This document shows positions 8,388 through 16,204 of a stretch of DNA of 60,938 nt, piece by piece. The notes below the pieces were generated by a model. It saw only the letters and a list, made by a program, of their open reading frames with translations. It ran no database searches and was not told the DNA's origin. This stretch comes from CAIKMD01 sp036490955 (lineage in GTDB: Bacteria > Pseudomonadota > Alphaproteobacteria > ATCC43930 > CGMCC-115725): contig DASXCX010000257.1 of the NCBI GenBank assembly GCA_036490955.1, positions 1 to 60,938 on the forward strand. The letters run 5' to 3'. The first letter of the stretch is position 1. The number at the start of each line of letters is the position of its first letter. The position numbers and the translations under genes are program-made.

Positions 8388-9649
8388 ATGAGCACACCAC
8401 ACCCGCAACCGATCATCGAGCATGTCGGCGAGCCGCATTGTCGGCGCTTCAGCGAGCAGCGTTGGACGCTCGACAACATCATCCAGGCGAACGGCATCGA
8501 CTGGGATCAGGCGCGCTCTTTCTATCTGCAGGCGCCCTGCGGCATCGAATCGCTTGCCGATTTCGCCGCGATCCGTCAGCGCGTCAAGAAGATGGCCGAT
8601 ATCGGCCCCGCTTTTGAAGCGACCGCGCGGCGGCGCGAGCAGCGCGCGCGGCTCGCCGAGGAAGCCGACGAGATGATCTCGGCGCGCGACAATTACTTCA
8701 TAGCGGCGGTGCATTGGGGCGCGTCGCAATGGACCTTCGACGAGAACAACGAGCAGAACATCTTCCTCAACCAAAAAAAACGCGCCTGCTACGCCAGTTA
8801 TGCGCGGCTCGCCGATCACCGCGTCGAGCCGGTGTGGATCGCGTTCAAGGACACGGCGCTCCCGGCCTGGTACCACCTGCCGCCCGATTACGTCGACGGT
8901 CAGAAGGTCCCAGCGGTCGTATCGATTCCGGGCATGGACAGCTTCAAGGAATGCGGCGTCGCGCTCTACGGGGATCGCTGGCTCAGCCGCGGCATCGCCG
9001 TGCTCGCCGTCGACGGACCCGGCCAGTATGAAGCGCCGCTGCTCGGCATCCGTGCCAGCATGGACAACTGGATCGCGGCCGCGCCCGCGCTCTACGACTG
9101 GCTCGCGATGCGGCCCGAGATAAATGCCGACAAGATCGGCGTCGTCGGTGCGAGCTTCGGCTCGTTCTTCGGCACCATTGTCGTCGCCAACGAGCCGCGC
9201 TTTCGCGCCGCCGCGGTCTCGGCGACGTGTCTCGAACCCGGCTGCCATACGATCTTCGAAGAGGCCTCGCCGACCTTCAAGAAACGCTTCATGTGGATGG
9301 CCGGCTATACCGACGAAGCGAAATTCGACGAATTCGTCAAAACGCTGACCTGGGAAGGCCATGTCGAGCGCATCAGATGCGCTTATCTCTGCCTCGCCGG
9401 CGAAGCCGAGGAACTGTCGCCACTCCGCTACACCGAGAAGCTTTTCGCGCAACTGAAAGCGCCGAAGCGGCTCGTCGTCTACCAGGACGCGCGGCACGGC
9501 CTTAGCGGTGTGCCTTCGGTGGCGCGCTGGGCCCGAGCCCGCCGGTGCTGGCCGCCGATTGGATGATGGCCCGGCTCGCCGGCAAGCCTTTCCCGAGCGA
9601 GCGCTGGTACGTGACCGGCGCCGGCCAAGTGAACAAGACGGCATATTGA
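8388..9649 (+). pseudogene. Alpha/beta hydrolase of the 2,6-dihydropseudooxynicotine hydrolase-like type, frameshifted near its end
   Basis: The first 379 codons encode a cap-bearing alpha/beta hydrolase: VVSIPGMDSFKE (oxyanion region), the nucleophile elbow GASFGS with Ser256, and His370 in ARHGLSG. This arrangement resembles dihydropseudooxynicotine hydrolase and related C-C or ester hydrolases. The frame then reads through RWARARRCW to a premature TGA at 9566. If two bases are skipped near 9520 the protein continues as ALGPSPPVLAADWMMARLAG and ends at 9649, which restores a normal C-terminus of about 420 residues. The catalytic residues precede the shift. It may be a sequencing error or a recent lesion. 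A strong GGAGGA ribosome site lies at 8375-8380. Confidence 0.8.
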
Positions 9650-9656
9650 GCTTTTT

Positions 9657-9723
9657 TCATCACCCCCACGAAAGCCGGAGTCCAGGACAATCGTCGGGTT
9701 CCCGCTCTCACGGGAATGACGAC
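9657..9723. repeat. Dispersed palindromic repeat (imperfect hairpin)
   Basis: Directly behind the hydrolase gene, TCATCACCCCCACGAAAGCC on the left and GGGTTCCCGCTCTCACGGGA on the right form an imperfect inverted repeat about 67 bases long. The composition (CCCGC, GAAAGCC, TCCAGG, GGAATGAC) is that of the short palindromic elements scattered through many proteobacterial genomes. As RNA it would fold into a long stem and could also stabilise or end the hydrolase transcript. Only one copy is present in this window, so the repeat status is inferred from resemblance. Confidence 0.55.
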
Positions 9724-9749
9724 ACTAGCGGCCATGCGTCGGGAATTGG

Positions 9750-10739
9750 CTACGCGTCGAGCACCAGCTTGCCGCCCTTGATGCGCGAGACGCAGATGCA
9801 GATGCGCCCTCCTGAAGAAGTGGTGGCGCGCTCATCGGGCTTCAGCGTGTGATCGCGATGCTCGATCGGCGTATCGGACGACACCACCGTCATCGGGCAG
9901 ATGCCGCATTCGCCGCGCCCACAATAAAATTTCGGCGTGTGGCCGGACATCATCATCGTCTCGAGAATGCTCGCCTCGGCCGGTACATCGAATTCGAGAC
10001 CCGAGCGCTTCAAGGTCACATGGAAGGCGTTGTTCTCCGGCCGGAAGACCGGCGGCGGCGCGAAACATTGTTCATGGATCTGCAGCTTCGACAAACCCGC
10101 CGCCCCCGCTGCCGCGGTCACGGCTTTGTTCAGCGCGTAGGACCCGCAGACATAAACCTCGGACGGGTAGGCGAGCTTCTTCGCCAGCGGCCTCACATCG
10201 AGCGGCTTCGCCTCCCTTGATTCCTCGTGCAGGATGACGTGCCCCCCGGCGAGCGCCGACACCTCGTCGCGATAAGCCATCAAGTCGAGATCGCGCGCAA
10301 CATAGGCAAGGGTGAAGGCGCGGCCTTCGCGCTTCAACCGCCGCGCCATTGAAAAGATCGGCACGATACCGATGCCGCCCGCGACCAGCAGCCGATTGGC
10401 GGGGTGCGTCTCGAGCGGGAAATCATTACGCGGCGACGAAATGCTGAGCGTAACGCCCACCTCGCGATCGGTGAGGAATTTCGAGCCGCCGGCCCCATCC
10501 TCGCGGCGCTCGACCGCGATGCGATAGGTATCGGCGGAATCATCGCCCGTCACCGTGCCGCCAAGCAGCGAATAGGGCTGGCTCGCCTGCGAGCCATCGG
10601 CGAGCTCCACCGCGACCTCGATATGCGCGCCCGGACCGTAAGAAGGCAGCGCCGCCCCGTCTTTCGATTTCAGCACCAGCTCGCGGATTGCCGGCGTCAA
10701 AGGCCGCTCCGCAGCAAGGGTTACGTCGTATTGCGCCAT
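9750..10739 (-). CDS. PDR/VanB family oxidoreductase (ferredoxin reductase component)
   Basis: A 329-residue electron-transfer protein with the layout of phthalate dioxygenase reductase and VanB. An FMN/FAD-binding barrel comes first (1-105, with QPYSLLG), then an NAD-binding Rossmann domain (LVAGGIGIVPIFSMARRL near 120 and YVCGSY), and a C-terminal plant-type [2Fe-2S] domain. The cluster ligands are in YCGRGECGICPM plus the last Cys in GRICICVSR. Such proteins take electrons from NADH to a Rieske oxygenase partner such as a demethylase; none is encoded next to it, though a Rieske protein lies at 56861-58030. It converges on the frameshifted hydrolase, and the pair interrupts the cobalamin cluster. 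Confidence 0.9.
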   Translation of the reverse strand: MAQYDVTLAAERPLTPAIRELVLKSKDGAALPSYGPGAHIEVAVELADGSQASQPYSLLGGTVTGDDSADTYRIAVERREDGAGGSKFLTDREVGVTLSISSPRNDFPLETHPANRLLVAGGIGIVPIFSMARRLKREGRAFTLAYVARDLDLMAYRDEVSALAGGHVILHEESREAKPLDVRPLAKKLAYPSEVYVCGSYALNKAVTAAAGAAGLSKLQIHEQCFAPPPVFRPENNAFHVTLKRSGLEFDVPAEASILETMMMSGHTPKFYCGRGECGICPMTVVSSDTPIEHRDHTLKPDERATTSSGGRICICVSRIKGGKLVLDA

Positions 10740-10831
10740 GGCCCAACGATAGCGCCCGCGAAGAGCGCGTGCTAGCGTTTCGCCCGCGAAGCATCGCCAT
10801 TGGCGAGAGCTTCGCCGGGAAACACAGCTAC

Positions 10832-11353
10832 ATGACGACAGCCGCTTTGCCGCCGATCACCCTCGTCCTCGGCGGCGCACGCGCGGGCAAGAGCCGCTTC
10901 GCCGAGGAGTTGATCGAGAGCACGACGCGTGCGGCGCTTTATCTCGCCACGGCCGAGCCCCGCGATGAGGAGATGCGCGCGCGGATCGCCGCGCACCGCG
11001 CCCGCCGCGGCGCCAATTGGACGACGGTCGAGGAGCCCCTCGAACTGGTGAACGTCCTGCTCGCCGAAACGACACGGCCGGTGCTGATCGACTGCCTGAC
11101 CCTGTGGCTGTCCAATCTCATGGGCGCGAAGCGCGATATCGGCTTCGAGATCGAGCGGCTGCTTTCGGTCCTGCCCAAAGCACAAACCCCGGTAGTGATT
11201 GTGGCGAACGAAGTCGGGCTCGGCATCGTGCCCGACAACGCGATGGCGCGTGAATTCCGCGACCATGCCGGGCGATTGAATCAAGCTGTCGCCAAGCTGA
11301 CCCAGCGCGTTGTCTTCGTGGCGGCGGGCTTGCCGCTGATACTGAAAGGCTAA
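10832..11353 (+). CDS. cobU: Bifunctional adenosylcobinamide kinase / adenosylcobinamide-phosphate guanylyltransferase
   Basis: CobU (CobP in alphaproteobacterial naming) phosphorylates adenosylcobinamide and then attaches GMP, preparing the substrate of CobS. The 173-residue protein has the P-loop GGARAGKS at 14-21, the AEPRDEEMRARIAAHRARRG guanylylation region with its conserved His, DCLTLWLSNL, and ANEVGLGIVPDNAMAREFRD near the C-terminus. ATG 10832 gives the usual start right before the P-loop strand; the longer open frame from 10688 is antisense to the VanB-like gene. Only five bases separate it from the CobN-like gene, implying a shared transcript. Confidence 0.95.
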   Translation: MTTAALPPITLVLGGARAGKSRFAEELIESTTRAALYLATAEPRDEEMRARIAAHRARRGANWTTVEEPLELVNVLLAETTRPVLIDCLTLWLSNLMGAKRDIGFEIERLLSVLPKAQTPVVIVANEVGLGIVPDNAMAREFRDHAGRLNQAVAKLTQRVVFVAAGLPLILKG

Positions 11354-11358
11354 CGGCG

Positions 11359-11856
11359 ATGGACAAAGTCGATTGCAAGATCGTGCTGATTCTCGATCCC
11401 GATGCACCGCAATCGGCGGTCGAGAGACTGCGCGGGCTGCAAGCCGATGGCTATCGCGTCGCGGATATTCCCGCCGATAGTGACGCATTGATGCACGCGT
11501 TGCTCGCCGGAGATGCGGAGGAGATCTTCCCGCGCGGCGATTACGGCGTCTATTTCGCGACCTTGCCGCGCGCGTTGCAAGATAAGGTCACCCAGCGCTG
11601 GGGCGCGCCGGAACGCGATCCCGCTTTCCGTGAAAGCCGGCTCGATTGTGGCGCCTTCGCGATACGGGCGGCTCGCTTTGGCAATGTTATTGTCGCGATG
11701 CAGCCGTCGCGAGTCAGCGAGATCGACGCGCCGCCACACGGCTACATCGCCTTCTACGCCTGGATCGCCGACGGCATCCGCGCACAAGCAATCGTACGAC
11801 TCTCGAAGGAAGGTTTTCCGGACTCGTCGCTCTGCGCCGTGCCGCCTCTCGCCTAG
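11359..11856 (+). CDS. Miniature CobN-like protein (cobaltochelatase subunit fragment)
   Basis: A 165-residue protein that resembles one internal region of the very large cobaltochelatase subunit CobN (about 1,250 residues). Shared blocks in order are KIVLILDP, then ERLRGLQADGYRVADIPADS, LPRALQDKVTQRWGAPERDP, ARFGNVIVAMQPSR, and PPHGYIAFYAWI. Between them the loops usual in CobN (after NYP, the RGYNIDP segment, and GKHGNLEWLPGK) are shortened or lost. The frame is nonetheless intact. It follows cobU by five bases and overlaps the convergent cobD stop by four. It could be a decayed remnant or a retained non-catalytic domain that binds a corrinoid or a partner. Full-length CobN is not in the window. 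The homology is from recalled family pattern. Confidence 0.6.
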   Translation: MDKVDCKIVLILDPDAPQSAVERLRGLQADGYRVADIPADSDALMHALLAGDAEEIFPRGDYGVYFATLPRALQDKVTQRWGAPERDPAFRESRLDCGAFAIRAARFGNVIVAMQPSRVSEIDAPPHGYIAFYAWIADGIRAQAIVRLSKEGFPDSSLCAVPPLA

Positions 11857-12839
11857 CGGAAATGCCGCGCGCCGAGCGCGATAAGCAGCAGCGCCGCGAA
11901 ACACGCTCCGGCGGCGAGATAGAGCCGCAGCGCATTGCCAATATCGGCGACGGTCGCGCGGGCACGGCCATCGCCGAGCCATGGCTCGTTCATCACCGTC
12001 CCGACGTAGCGACGCGGCCCGCCGAGGGCGAGGCCGAGAGCGCCGGCCGCCGCGGCTTCGGGCCAACCGGCATTGGCCGAGCGGTGCTTGCGTGCATCGG
12101 CGAGGGTGGTTCGGACCGAGGCGCCTCCGTGCGCGCCGGGCAGCACCAGCGCCGCGAGCCAGATCAGCACCGCGGTGAGCCGCGCCGGGATCCAGTTGAG
12201 CAGATCGTCGAACCGCGCCGCCGCCCACCCGAAATAAAGATATCTCGGCGAGCGATGGCCGATCGTGCTGGCGAGCGCGCTCGCGGTCTTGTAGGCGAAA
12301 AGGCCGGGCAGACCGAGCAGCAGATACCAGAAGCCCGGCGCGATCACGCCGTCGCTGAAATTTTCGAACAGCGATCCGATCGCGGCGCGCGCGACTCCGT
12401 ATTCGTCGAGGCTTTCGGGATCGCGGCCGACAAGTTTTGCGACCGCCGTCCGACCGCCCAGCAGCCCTTCCGACTGCAATGCTTTGCCGACCGCGGTCAC
12501 GTGTTCAAAAAGGCTGCGTTGCGTCAGCAACACCGCGACGAGCAGTGCTTCGATCGCCCAGGCGTAGTGCACAACGCGGAGATATTCGTCGAGCGCCCAG
12601 CCGATCGCGAAAGCTGCGCCGATCAGCACGGCCACCGTCATCGCGCCGCGGAGCTGGCGCGCAACATCGCTGCGGCCCTCGCGATTGAGGCGGCGGTCGA
12701 AAACGCCGATCGCGCGCTCGGCCATCGCGACCGGATGCGGCAGATAGCGGAAGACCACCGCCATATCGCCGAAGGCCAGATCGATCGCCAGCGCCAGCAA
12801 CAAAATCGCGAACGGATCGGATGCGGACGGCAGGAACAT
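11853..12839 (-). CDS. cobD: Adenosylcobinamide-phosphate synthase CobD/CbiB
   Basis: CobD/CbiB attaches aminopropanol (phosphate) to adenosylcobyric acid. The 328-residue membrane protein has the family hallmarks: LAIDLAFGDMAVVFRYLPHPVAMAERAI near the N-terminus (usual LDxxxGDPxxxPHPV), ARAAIGSLFENFSDGVIAPGFWYLLLG in the middle, and RSPRYLYFGWAAARFDDLLNWIPARLTA. Hydrophobic helices lie around 8-25, 60-100, 170-190, 225-245 and at the C-terminus. ATG 12839 is chosen because the sequence upstream in this frame is antisense to the chelatase gene. It is divergent from the CbiX-type gene across 48 bases. Confidence 0.94.
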   Translation of the reverse strand: MFLPSASDPFAILLLALAIDLAFGDMAVVFRYLPHPVAMAERAIGVFDRRLNREGRSDVARQLRGAMTVAVLIGAAFAIGWALDEYLRVVHYAWAIEALLVAVLLTQRSLFEHVTAVGKALQSEGLLGGRTAVAKLVGRDPESLDEYGVARAAIGSLFENFSDGVIAPGFWYLLLGLPGLFAYKTASALASTIGHRSPRYLYFGWAAARFDDLLNWIPARLTAVLIWLAALVLPGAHGGASVRTTLADARKHRSANAGWPEAAAAGALGLALGGPRRYVGTVMNEPWLGDGRARATVADIGNALRLYLAAGACFAALLLIALGARHFR

Positions 12840-12887
12840 GGGGCAAGATCGGCTGCGCGCTGCCCGAAAGACAAGCGGAAAGCGAGG

Positions 12888-13667
12888 ATGATGAAAACGG
12901 GAGTGATGATCTGCGGCCATGGCAGCCGCGATCCCGAGGCCACCGCCGAATTCGCGCGGATGGCAGCGCGCTTGAAAGCGCGGCTGCCGGAAAGCGACGT
13001 CGAACACGGCTATCTCGAATTCGCGCGACCGACGATTCGGGAAGGTTTCGCGATGCTCGCCGCGCGCAGGGCCCAGCGTATCTTGGCGGTTCCCGTCATG
13101 CTCTTGGCGGCACGTCATGTGACGACCGACCTGCCCAGCGAGATCAACCGCTTCTCGGCCGATTTCCCGCAGATCGAGATGTGCTTCGGCCGCGCATTAT
13201 CGATCGAGCCGAAATTGCTCAATGCCGCCATCGCCCGCATCGAAGAAGGCGAGCGGCGCGGCACGCGCGCCGCGACTCGCACGGAGAGCTTGCTGCTGGT
13301 TATCGGTCGCGGCGCCAACGATCCCGAGGCCAATGCCGATATCGGCACGCTCGCGCGTACGCTGCGGGAAGCGATGGGCTTCGGCCGGGCGGAGGTTAGC
13401 TACAGTGGCACGGCGGCACCGCTGACCGAGCCGGCGCTGCGCCAGGCGGCGACGCTCGGTTTCAAGCGCATCGTCGTCTTCCCTTATTTCCTCTTCACGG
13501 GCGTGCTGGTGAAGCGCATCGGCGCTGCTTGCGACCGGGTCGCCGCCGACCATCCCGCGATCGAGATCATCAAGACACCCTATCTCGGCGACCATCCCTT
13601 GTTGCTCGATTGCCTGCTGGATCGCATCGCCGAGATCATCGATAGTACGCCTGCATCAACGATGTGA
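12888..13667 (+). CDS. CbiX-type sirohydrochlorin (cobalto)chelatase
   Basis: A 259-residue protein with two CbiX-like halves. The first begins TGVMICGHGSRDPEA, whose His is the metal-binding and catalytic residue of class II chelatases, and the second begins ESLLLVIGRGANDPEANADI. VPVMLLAARHVTTDLPSEI and FPYFLFTGVLVKRI are the matching later motifs with the second His in the first half only. Family members insert cobalt or iron into sirohydrochlorin, or process corrinoid precursors; in this neighbourhood a cobalamin role is most likely. Two adjacent ATGs (12888 and 12891) follow GGAAAG. The gap to the GT39 gene is nine bases. Confidence 0.88.
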   Translation: MMKTGVMICGHGSRDPEATAEFARMAARLKARLPESDVEHGYLEFARPTIREGFAMLAARRAQRILAVPVMLLAARHVTTDLPSEINRFSADFPQIEMCFGRALSIEPKLLNAAIARIEEGERRGTRAATRTESLLLVIGRGANDPEANADIGTLARTLREAMGFGRAEVSYSGTAAPLTEPALRQAATLGFKRIVVFPYFLFTGVLVKRIGAACDRVAADHPAIEIIKTPYLGDHPLLLDCLLDRIAEIIDSTPASTM

Positions 13668-13676
13668 GGGGTACGC

Positions 13677-15407
13677 ATGGCGCTGGCCGGCGGCGAGCCG
13701 GTGTGCTACGGCGTCGGCGATGACAGGGACGCAATCCAGCCTGCGCAAGCCGCGATGATCGAGCGTGCGCTTTTCGGCTGGCGGCCCTACGCGCTGCTCA
13801 CCCTGCTCTGCCTTGGGCTTTATCTGCCGGGCCTCGTCAATCTGCCGGTCACCGATCGCGACGAAGCGCGTTTCGCGCAGGCGAGCCGGCAGATGCTGGA
13901 GACTCACGACCTGATCGCCATCCGCTTCCAGGATGAGGCGCGCAACAAGAAGCCCGCCGGCATCTATTGGCTGCAAGCGGCATCGGTCGCGCTGTTCGCC
14001 GACGCCGAGAGCAACGCGATCTGGCCCTATCGCGTACCATCGCTGCTCGGCGCGACCGCGGCGGTTCTGCTGACCTTCGGCATGGGCACGCGGCTCACCG
14101 GACGCAAAGCGTCGTTCCTCGGCGCCGGGCTGCTCGCGGCCTCGCTGGGTCTCGGCATCGAAGCGCATCTCGCCAAAACCGATGCCGTGCTGCTCGCTTG
14201 CATCACCGCGGCGCAGCTTGCGCTGGCGCGGATTTATCTCGATGCGAAGGCCCGCATGCGAGCCCCGCTTGGCATAGCGCTGTTGTTCTGGGCGGCGCTC
14301 GCCCTCGGCATCCTCGTCAAAGGGCCCGTGGCGCCGCTGATTGCGGCGCTGACCGTCACCGCGCTGTGCGTCAGCGAGCGTCGCGCGAACTGGCTGCGCG
14401 AGTTGCGGCCGATCGCCGGGATCATCCTGCTCCTGCTCATTGTGCTCCCCTGGTTGATCCTGATCTCGACCGCGACGCAGGGTCAATTCCTCAGCGATTC
14501 CTTGGGGCAGGATTTTCTCGGTAAGCTGATTGGCGCGCAGGAGGCGCACGGCGCACCGCCGCTTTATTACCTCGCGCTGCTGATGATCAGCTTCTGGCCA
14601 GGAACGTTGTTCCTCGGACCGGCTATTGCCTGGGGCTGGCAGCATCGCCGCGCCGATACCGAGCGCTTCCTTATCACCTGGAGCGTGCCTTTCTGGATCG
14701 TGCTTGAGCTCGTGCCGACCAAGCTGCCGAATTATCTGCTGCCGGTCTATCCGGCGCTGGCGCTGATGATCGGAGCGGCGCTGGTCGCGGCGAGCGAGCA
14801 GCGGCTGGTTTCGTGGCGGGCGCTCGATCGCGGTGTCATGGCGCTCTGGACCGTTGCGAGTCTTGGCGTTGCCATCGCGCTGGCCTTGGTGCCGCTGCGT
14901 TACGGGTCGGGCGCGCTTGGCGGCGGCGCGGTGGCGGCACTCGTTGTGCTCTATTTCGGCCAGCGATTGCTGCGCCAGACATGGCGCGGCGTCACGCCGG
15001 CGCTCGCCATCCGCGCGACGGTGATGGCGCTGCTCGTCTTGGCGGTCGGCTTCGAGTTCGTCGCACCGGCACTCGATGCGCTGTGGCTGTCGCGCAGCGC
15101 GGCCGCGCTCGTCGCAAGCGCGGGCGGCCCGCGCAGCTTACCGGTCGCGATCGCGGGCGATGCCGAGCCGAGCCTCGTCTTCCTTCTCGGCACCAAAACT
15201 AAGCTCGTCTCGGCCGATGCCGCAGCCGACTATCTCGCCACGACCCCTGATGGACGTGCGTTGATCGAGACGCGTTCCGAAGACGCCTTCCGCGCCGCGC
15301 TCGCCGGGCGTAATTTCGCTCCGCAAGCCCTCGGCACGGTATCGGGCCTCGATTATTCCAATGGCCACGGTATGCGGCTGACGCTTTACAGCCGCATACC
15401 GAAGTGA
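13677..15407 (+). CDS. ArnT-like GT39 family glycosyltransferase
   Basis: A 576-residue polytopic inner-membrane protein. The motif VTDRDEARFAQASRQML near 60 holds the acidic catalytic pair typical of GT-C enzymes such as ArnT (usual DEARYAEIAREM), and NKKPAGIYWLQA near 100 matches the KPPLxYWL motif. About eleven hydrophobic helices follow, then a soluble C-terminal periplasmic part. These enzymes move a sugar from a polyprenyl-phosphate donor to lipid A or another envelope acceptor. ATG 13677 has a good GAGGGG site; ATG 13755 would skip a 26-residue hydrophilic extension. It follows the CbiX-type gene closely, but a link to cobalamin is not suggested. Confidence 0.87.
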   Translation: MALAGGEPVCYGVGDDRDAIQPAQAAMIERALFGWRPYALLTLLCLGLYLPGLVNLPVTDRDEARFAQASRQMLETHDLIAIRFQDEARNKKPAGIYWLQAASVALFADAESNAIWPYRVPSLLGATAAVLLTFGMGTRLTGRKASFLGAGLLAASLGLGIEAHLAKTDAVLLACITAAQLALARIYLDAKARMRAPLGIALLFWAALALGILVKGPVAPLIAALTVTALCVSERRANWLRELRPIAGIILLLLIVLPWLILISTATQGQFLSDSLGQDFLGKLIGAQEAHGAPPLYYLALLMISFWPGTLFLGPAIAWGWQHRRADTERFLITWSVPFWIVLELVPTKLPNYLLPVYPALALMIGAALVAASEQRLVSWRALDRGVMALWTVASLGVAIALALVPLRYGSGALGGGAVAALVVLYFGQRLLRQTWRGVTPALAIRATVMALLVLAVGFEFVAPALDALWLSRSAAALVASAGGPRSLPVAIAGDAEPSLVFLLGTKTKLVSADAAADYLATTPDGRALIETRSEDAFRAALAGRNFAPQALGTVSGLDYSNGHGMRLTLYSRIPK

Positions 15408-15432
15408 GCGCAGCAGATCGCCGTCCGCTAAT

Positions 15433-16026
15433 CTATTTCGCGGCACGCAGTATTTGCACGATCGCCGGCTTGCCGTTGGCCCAGCCGGCGGCATCGCGGC
15501 CCGTGAAATCGGCGTGATGCGGATCGGCGCCGTCCTTCAGCAGCAACCGGACCGCTTGAGCCTGGCCGGCCTGAGCCGCCATCATCAGCGGCGTGACGCC
15601 TTGCCTATTTTGCGGATCGATCGCCGCCTTGGCGTCGATCAACATCTGGAGGATTGCGAGATCGCCGCGCTGCGCGGCCCAATGCAGCGGCGTGTTGCCG
15701 AATTGGTCGCGCGGGTCGACGGACGCCTTGTAGTAAAGCAACGCCTGCACCATACGCTGGTCGCCCAGTTGCGCCGCATAGTGCAAGGCGGTCTCGCCCT
15801 TATCGTCGGGAACATCGGGCGGCCGACCGCCTTGCAAGATGCGGATGAGATCGTCGGTTTTGCCATGCGCGGCGACGGTCGCGACATCGTTGAACCCGGA
15901 GAAATCCGCCCCCTGCGCAAAGCTCCGCGGGCAGAGCAGCAGCAACACCGCGCCGGCCACCATCGTCCGACGCATCAGCGCCGTACCGTCCATATTCTTC
16001 AAACGTCTTCTGACCATCGCACTCAT
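15433..16026 (-). CDS. Secreted ankyrin-repeat protein
   Basis: A 197-residue protein with an N-terminal signal peptide (TMVAGAVLLLLCPRSFAQG, cleavage after Ala near 37), so it is expected in the periplasm. Four ankyrin repeats follow: KGETALHYAAQLGDQRMVQALL, then repeats starting FGNTPLHWAAQRGD and QGVTPLMMAAQAGQ, and a last partial repeat with DGADPHHADFTGRDAA. Ankyrin repeats bind other proteins; the partner is unknown. ATG 16026 is preceded by GAGG at seven bases. Upstream it is divergent from cobA across 178 bases containing a 16-bp palindrome. Confidence 0.88.
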   Translation of the reverse strand: MSAMVRRRLKNMDGTALMRRTMVAGAVLLLLCPRSFAQGADFSGFNDVATVAAHGKTDDLIRILQGGRPPDVPDDKGETALHYAAQLGDQRMVQALLYYKASVDPRDQFGNTPLHWAAQRGDLAILQMLIDAKAAIDPQNRQGVTPLMMAAQAGQAQAVRLLLKDGADPHHADFTGRDAAGWANGKPAIVQILRAAK

Positions 16027-16061
16027 ATCCTCAACCCACATCACGCGCGATGATACCGCCC

Positions 16062-16077
16062 TCACCTTCGAAGGTGA
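16062..16077. promoter_or_regulatory. 16-bp perfect palindrome, candidate operator
   Basis: TCACCTTCGAAGGTGA is a perfect dyad lying between the divergent ankyrin gene (start 16026) and cobA (start 16205). Its position about 36 bases in front of the ankyrin start is typical of an operator for a dimeric repressor. The regulator is unknown and only one copy was noticed in the window. The rest of the 178-bp gap shows no B12-box, so I do not call a cobalamin riboswitch. Confidence 0.45.
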
Positions 16078-16204
16078 ACGGATCCTTGCGCCAGCAAGCG
16101 GCCGTTGTACCGCCCGCGGCGCAATCAACTGCGCGAGGAAAGATCCGTCAGCGCCGCGACAGCGCGTTGGCGACCCTGCCAGCAGCGATGTAGTCTCGCC
16201 TGCC

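Noticed and set aside
8115..9644. A 509-codon minus-strand frame opposite the hydrolase
   Set aside because: Composition and lack of motifs mark it as a shadow; the plus strand has a catalytic triad and a strong ribosome site.
11646..12887. Long plus-strand frame preceding the CbiX-type gene
   Set aside because: Very rich in Arg, Ala and Gly and antisense to cobD; a high-GC shadow frame.
16027..16204. Possible cobalamin riboswitch before cobA
   Set aside because: GCC-rich stretches are present, but the B12 box and the core helices could not be recognised on either strand.
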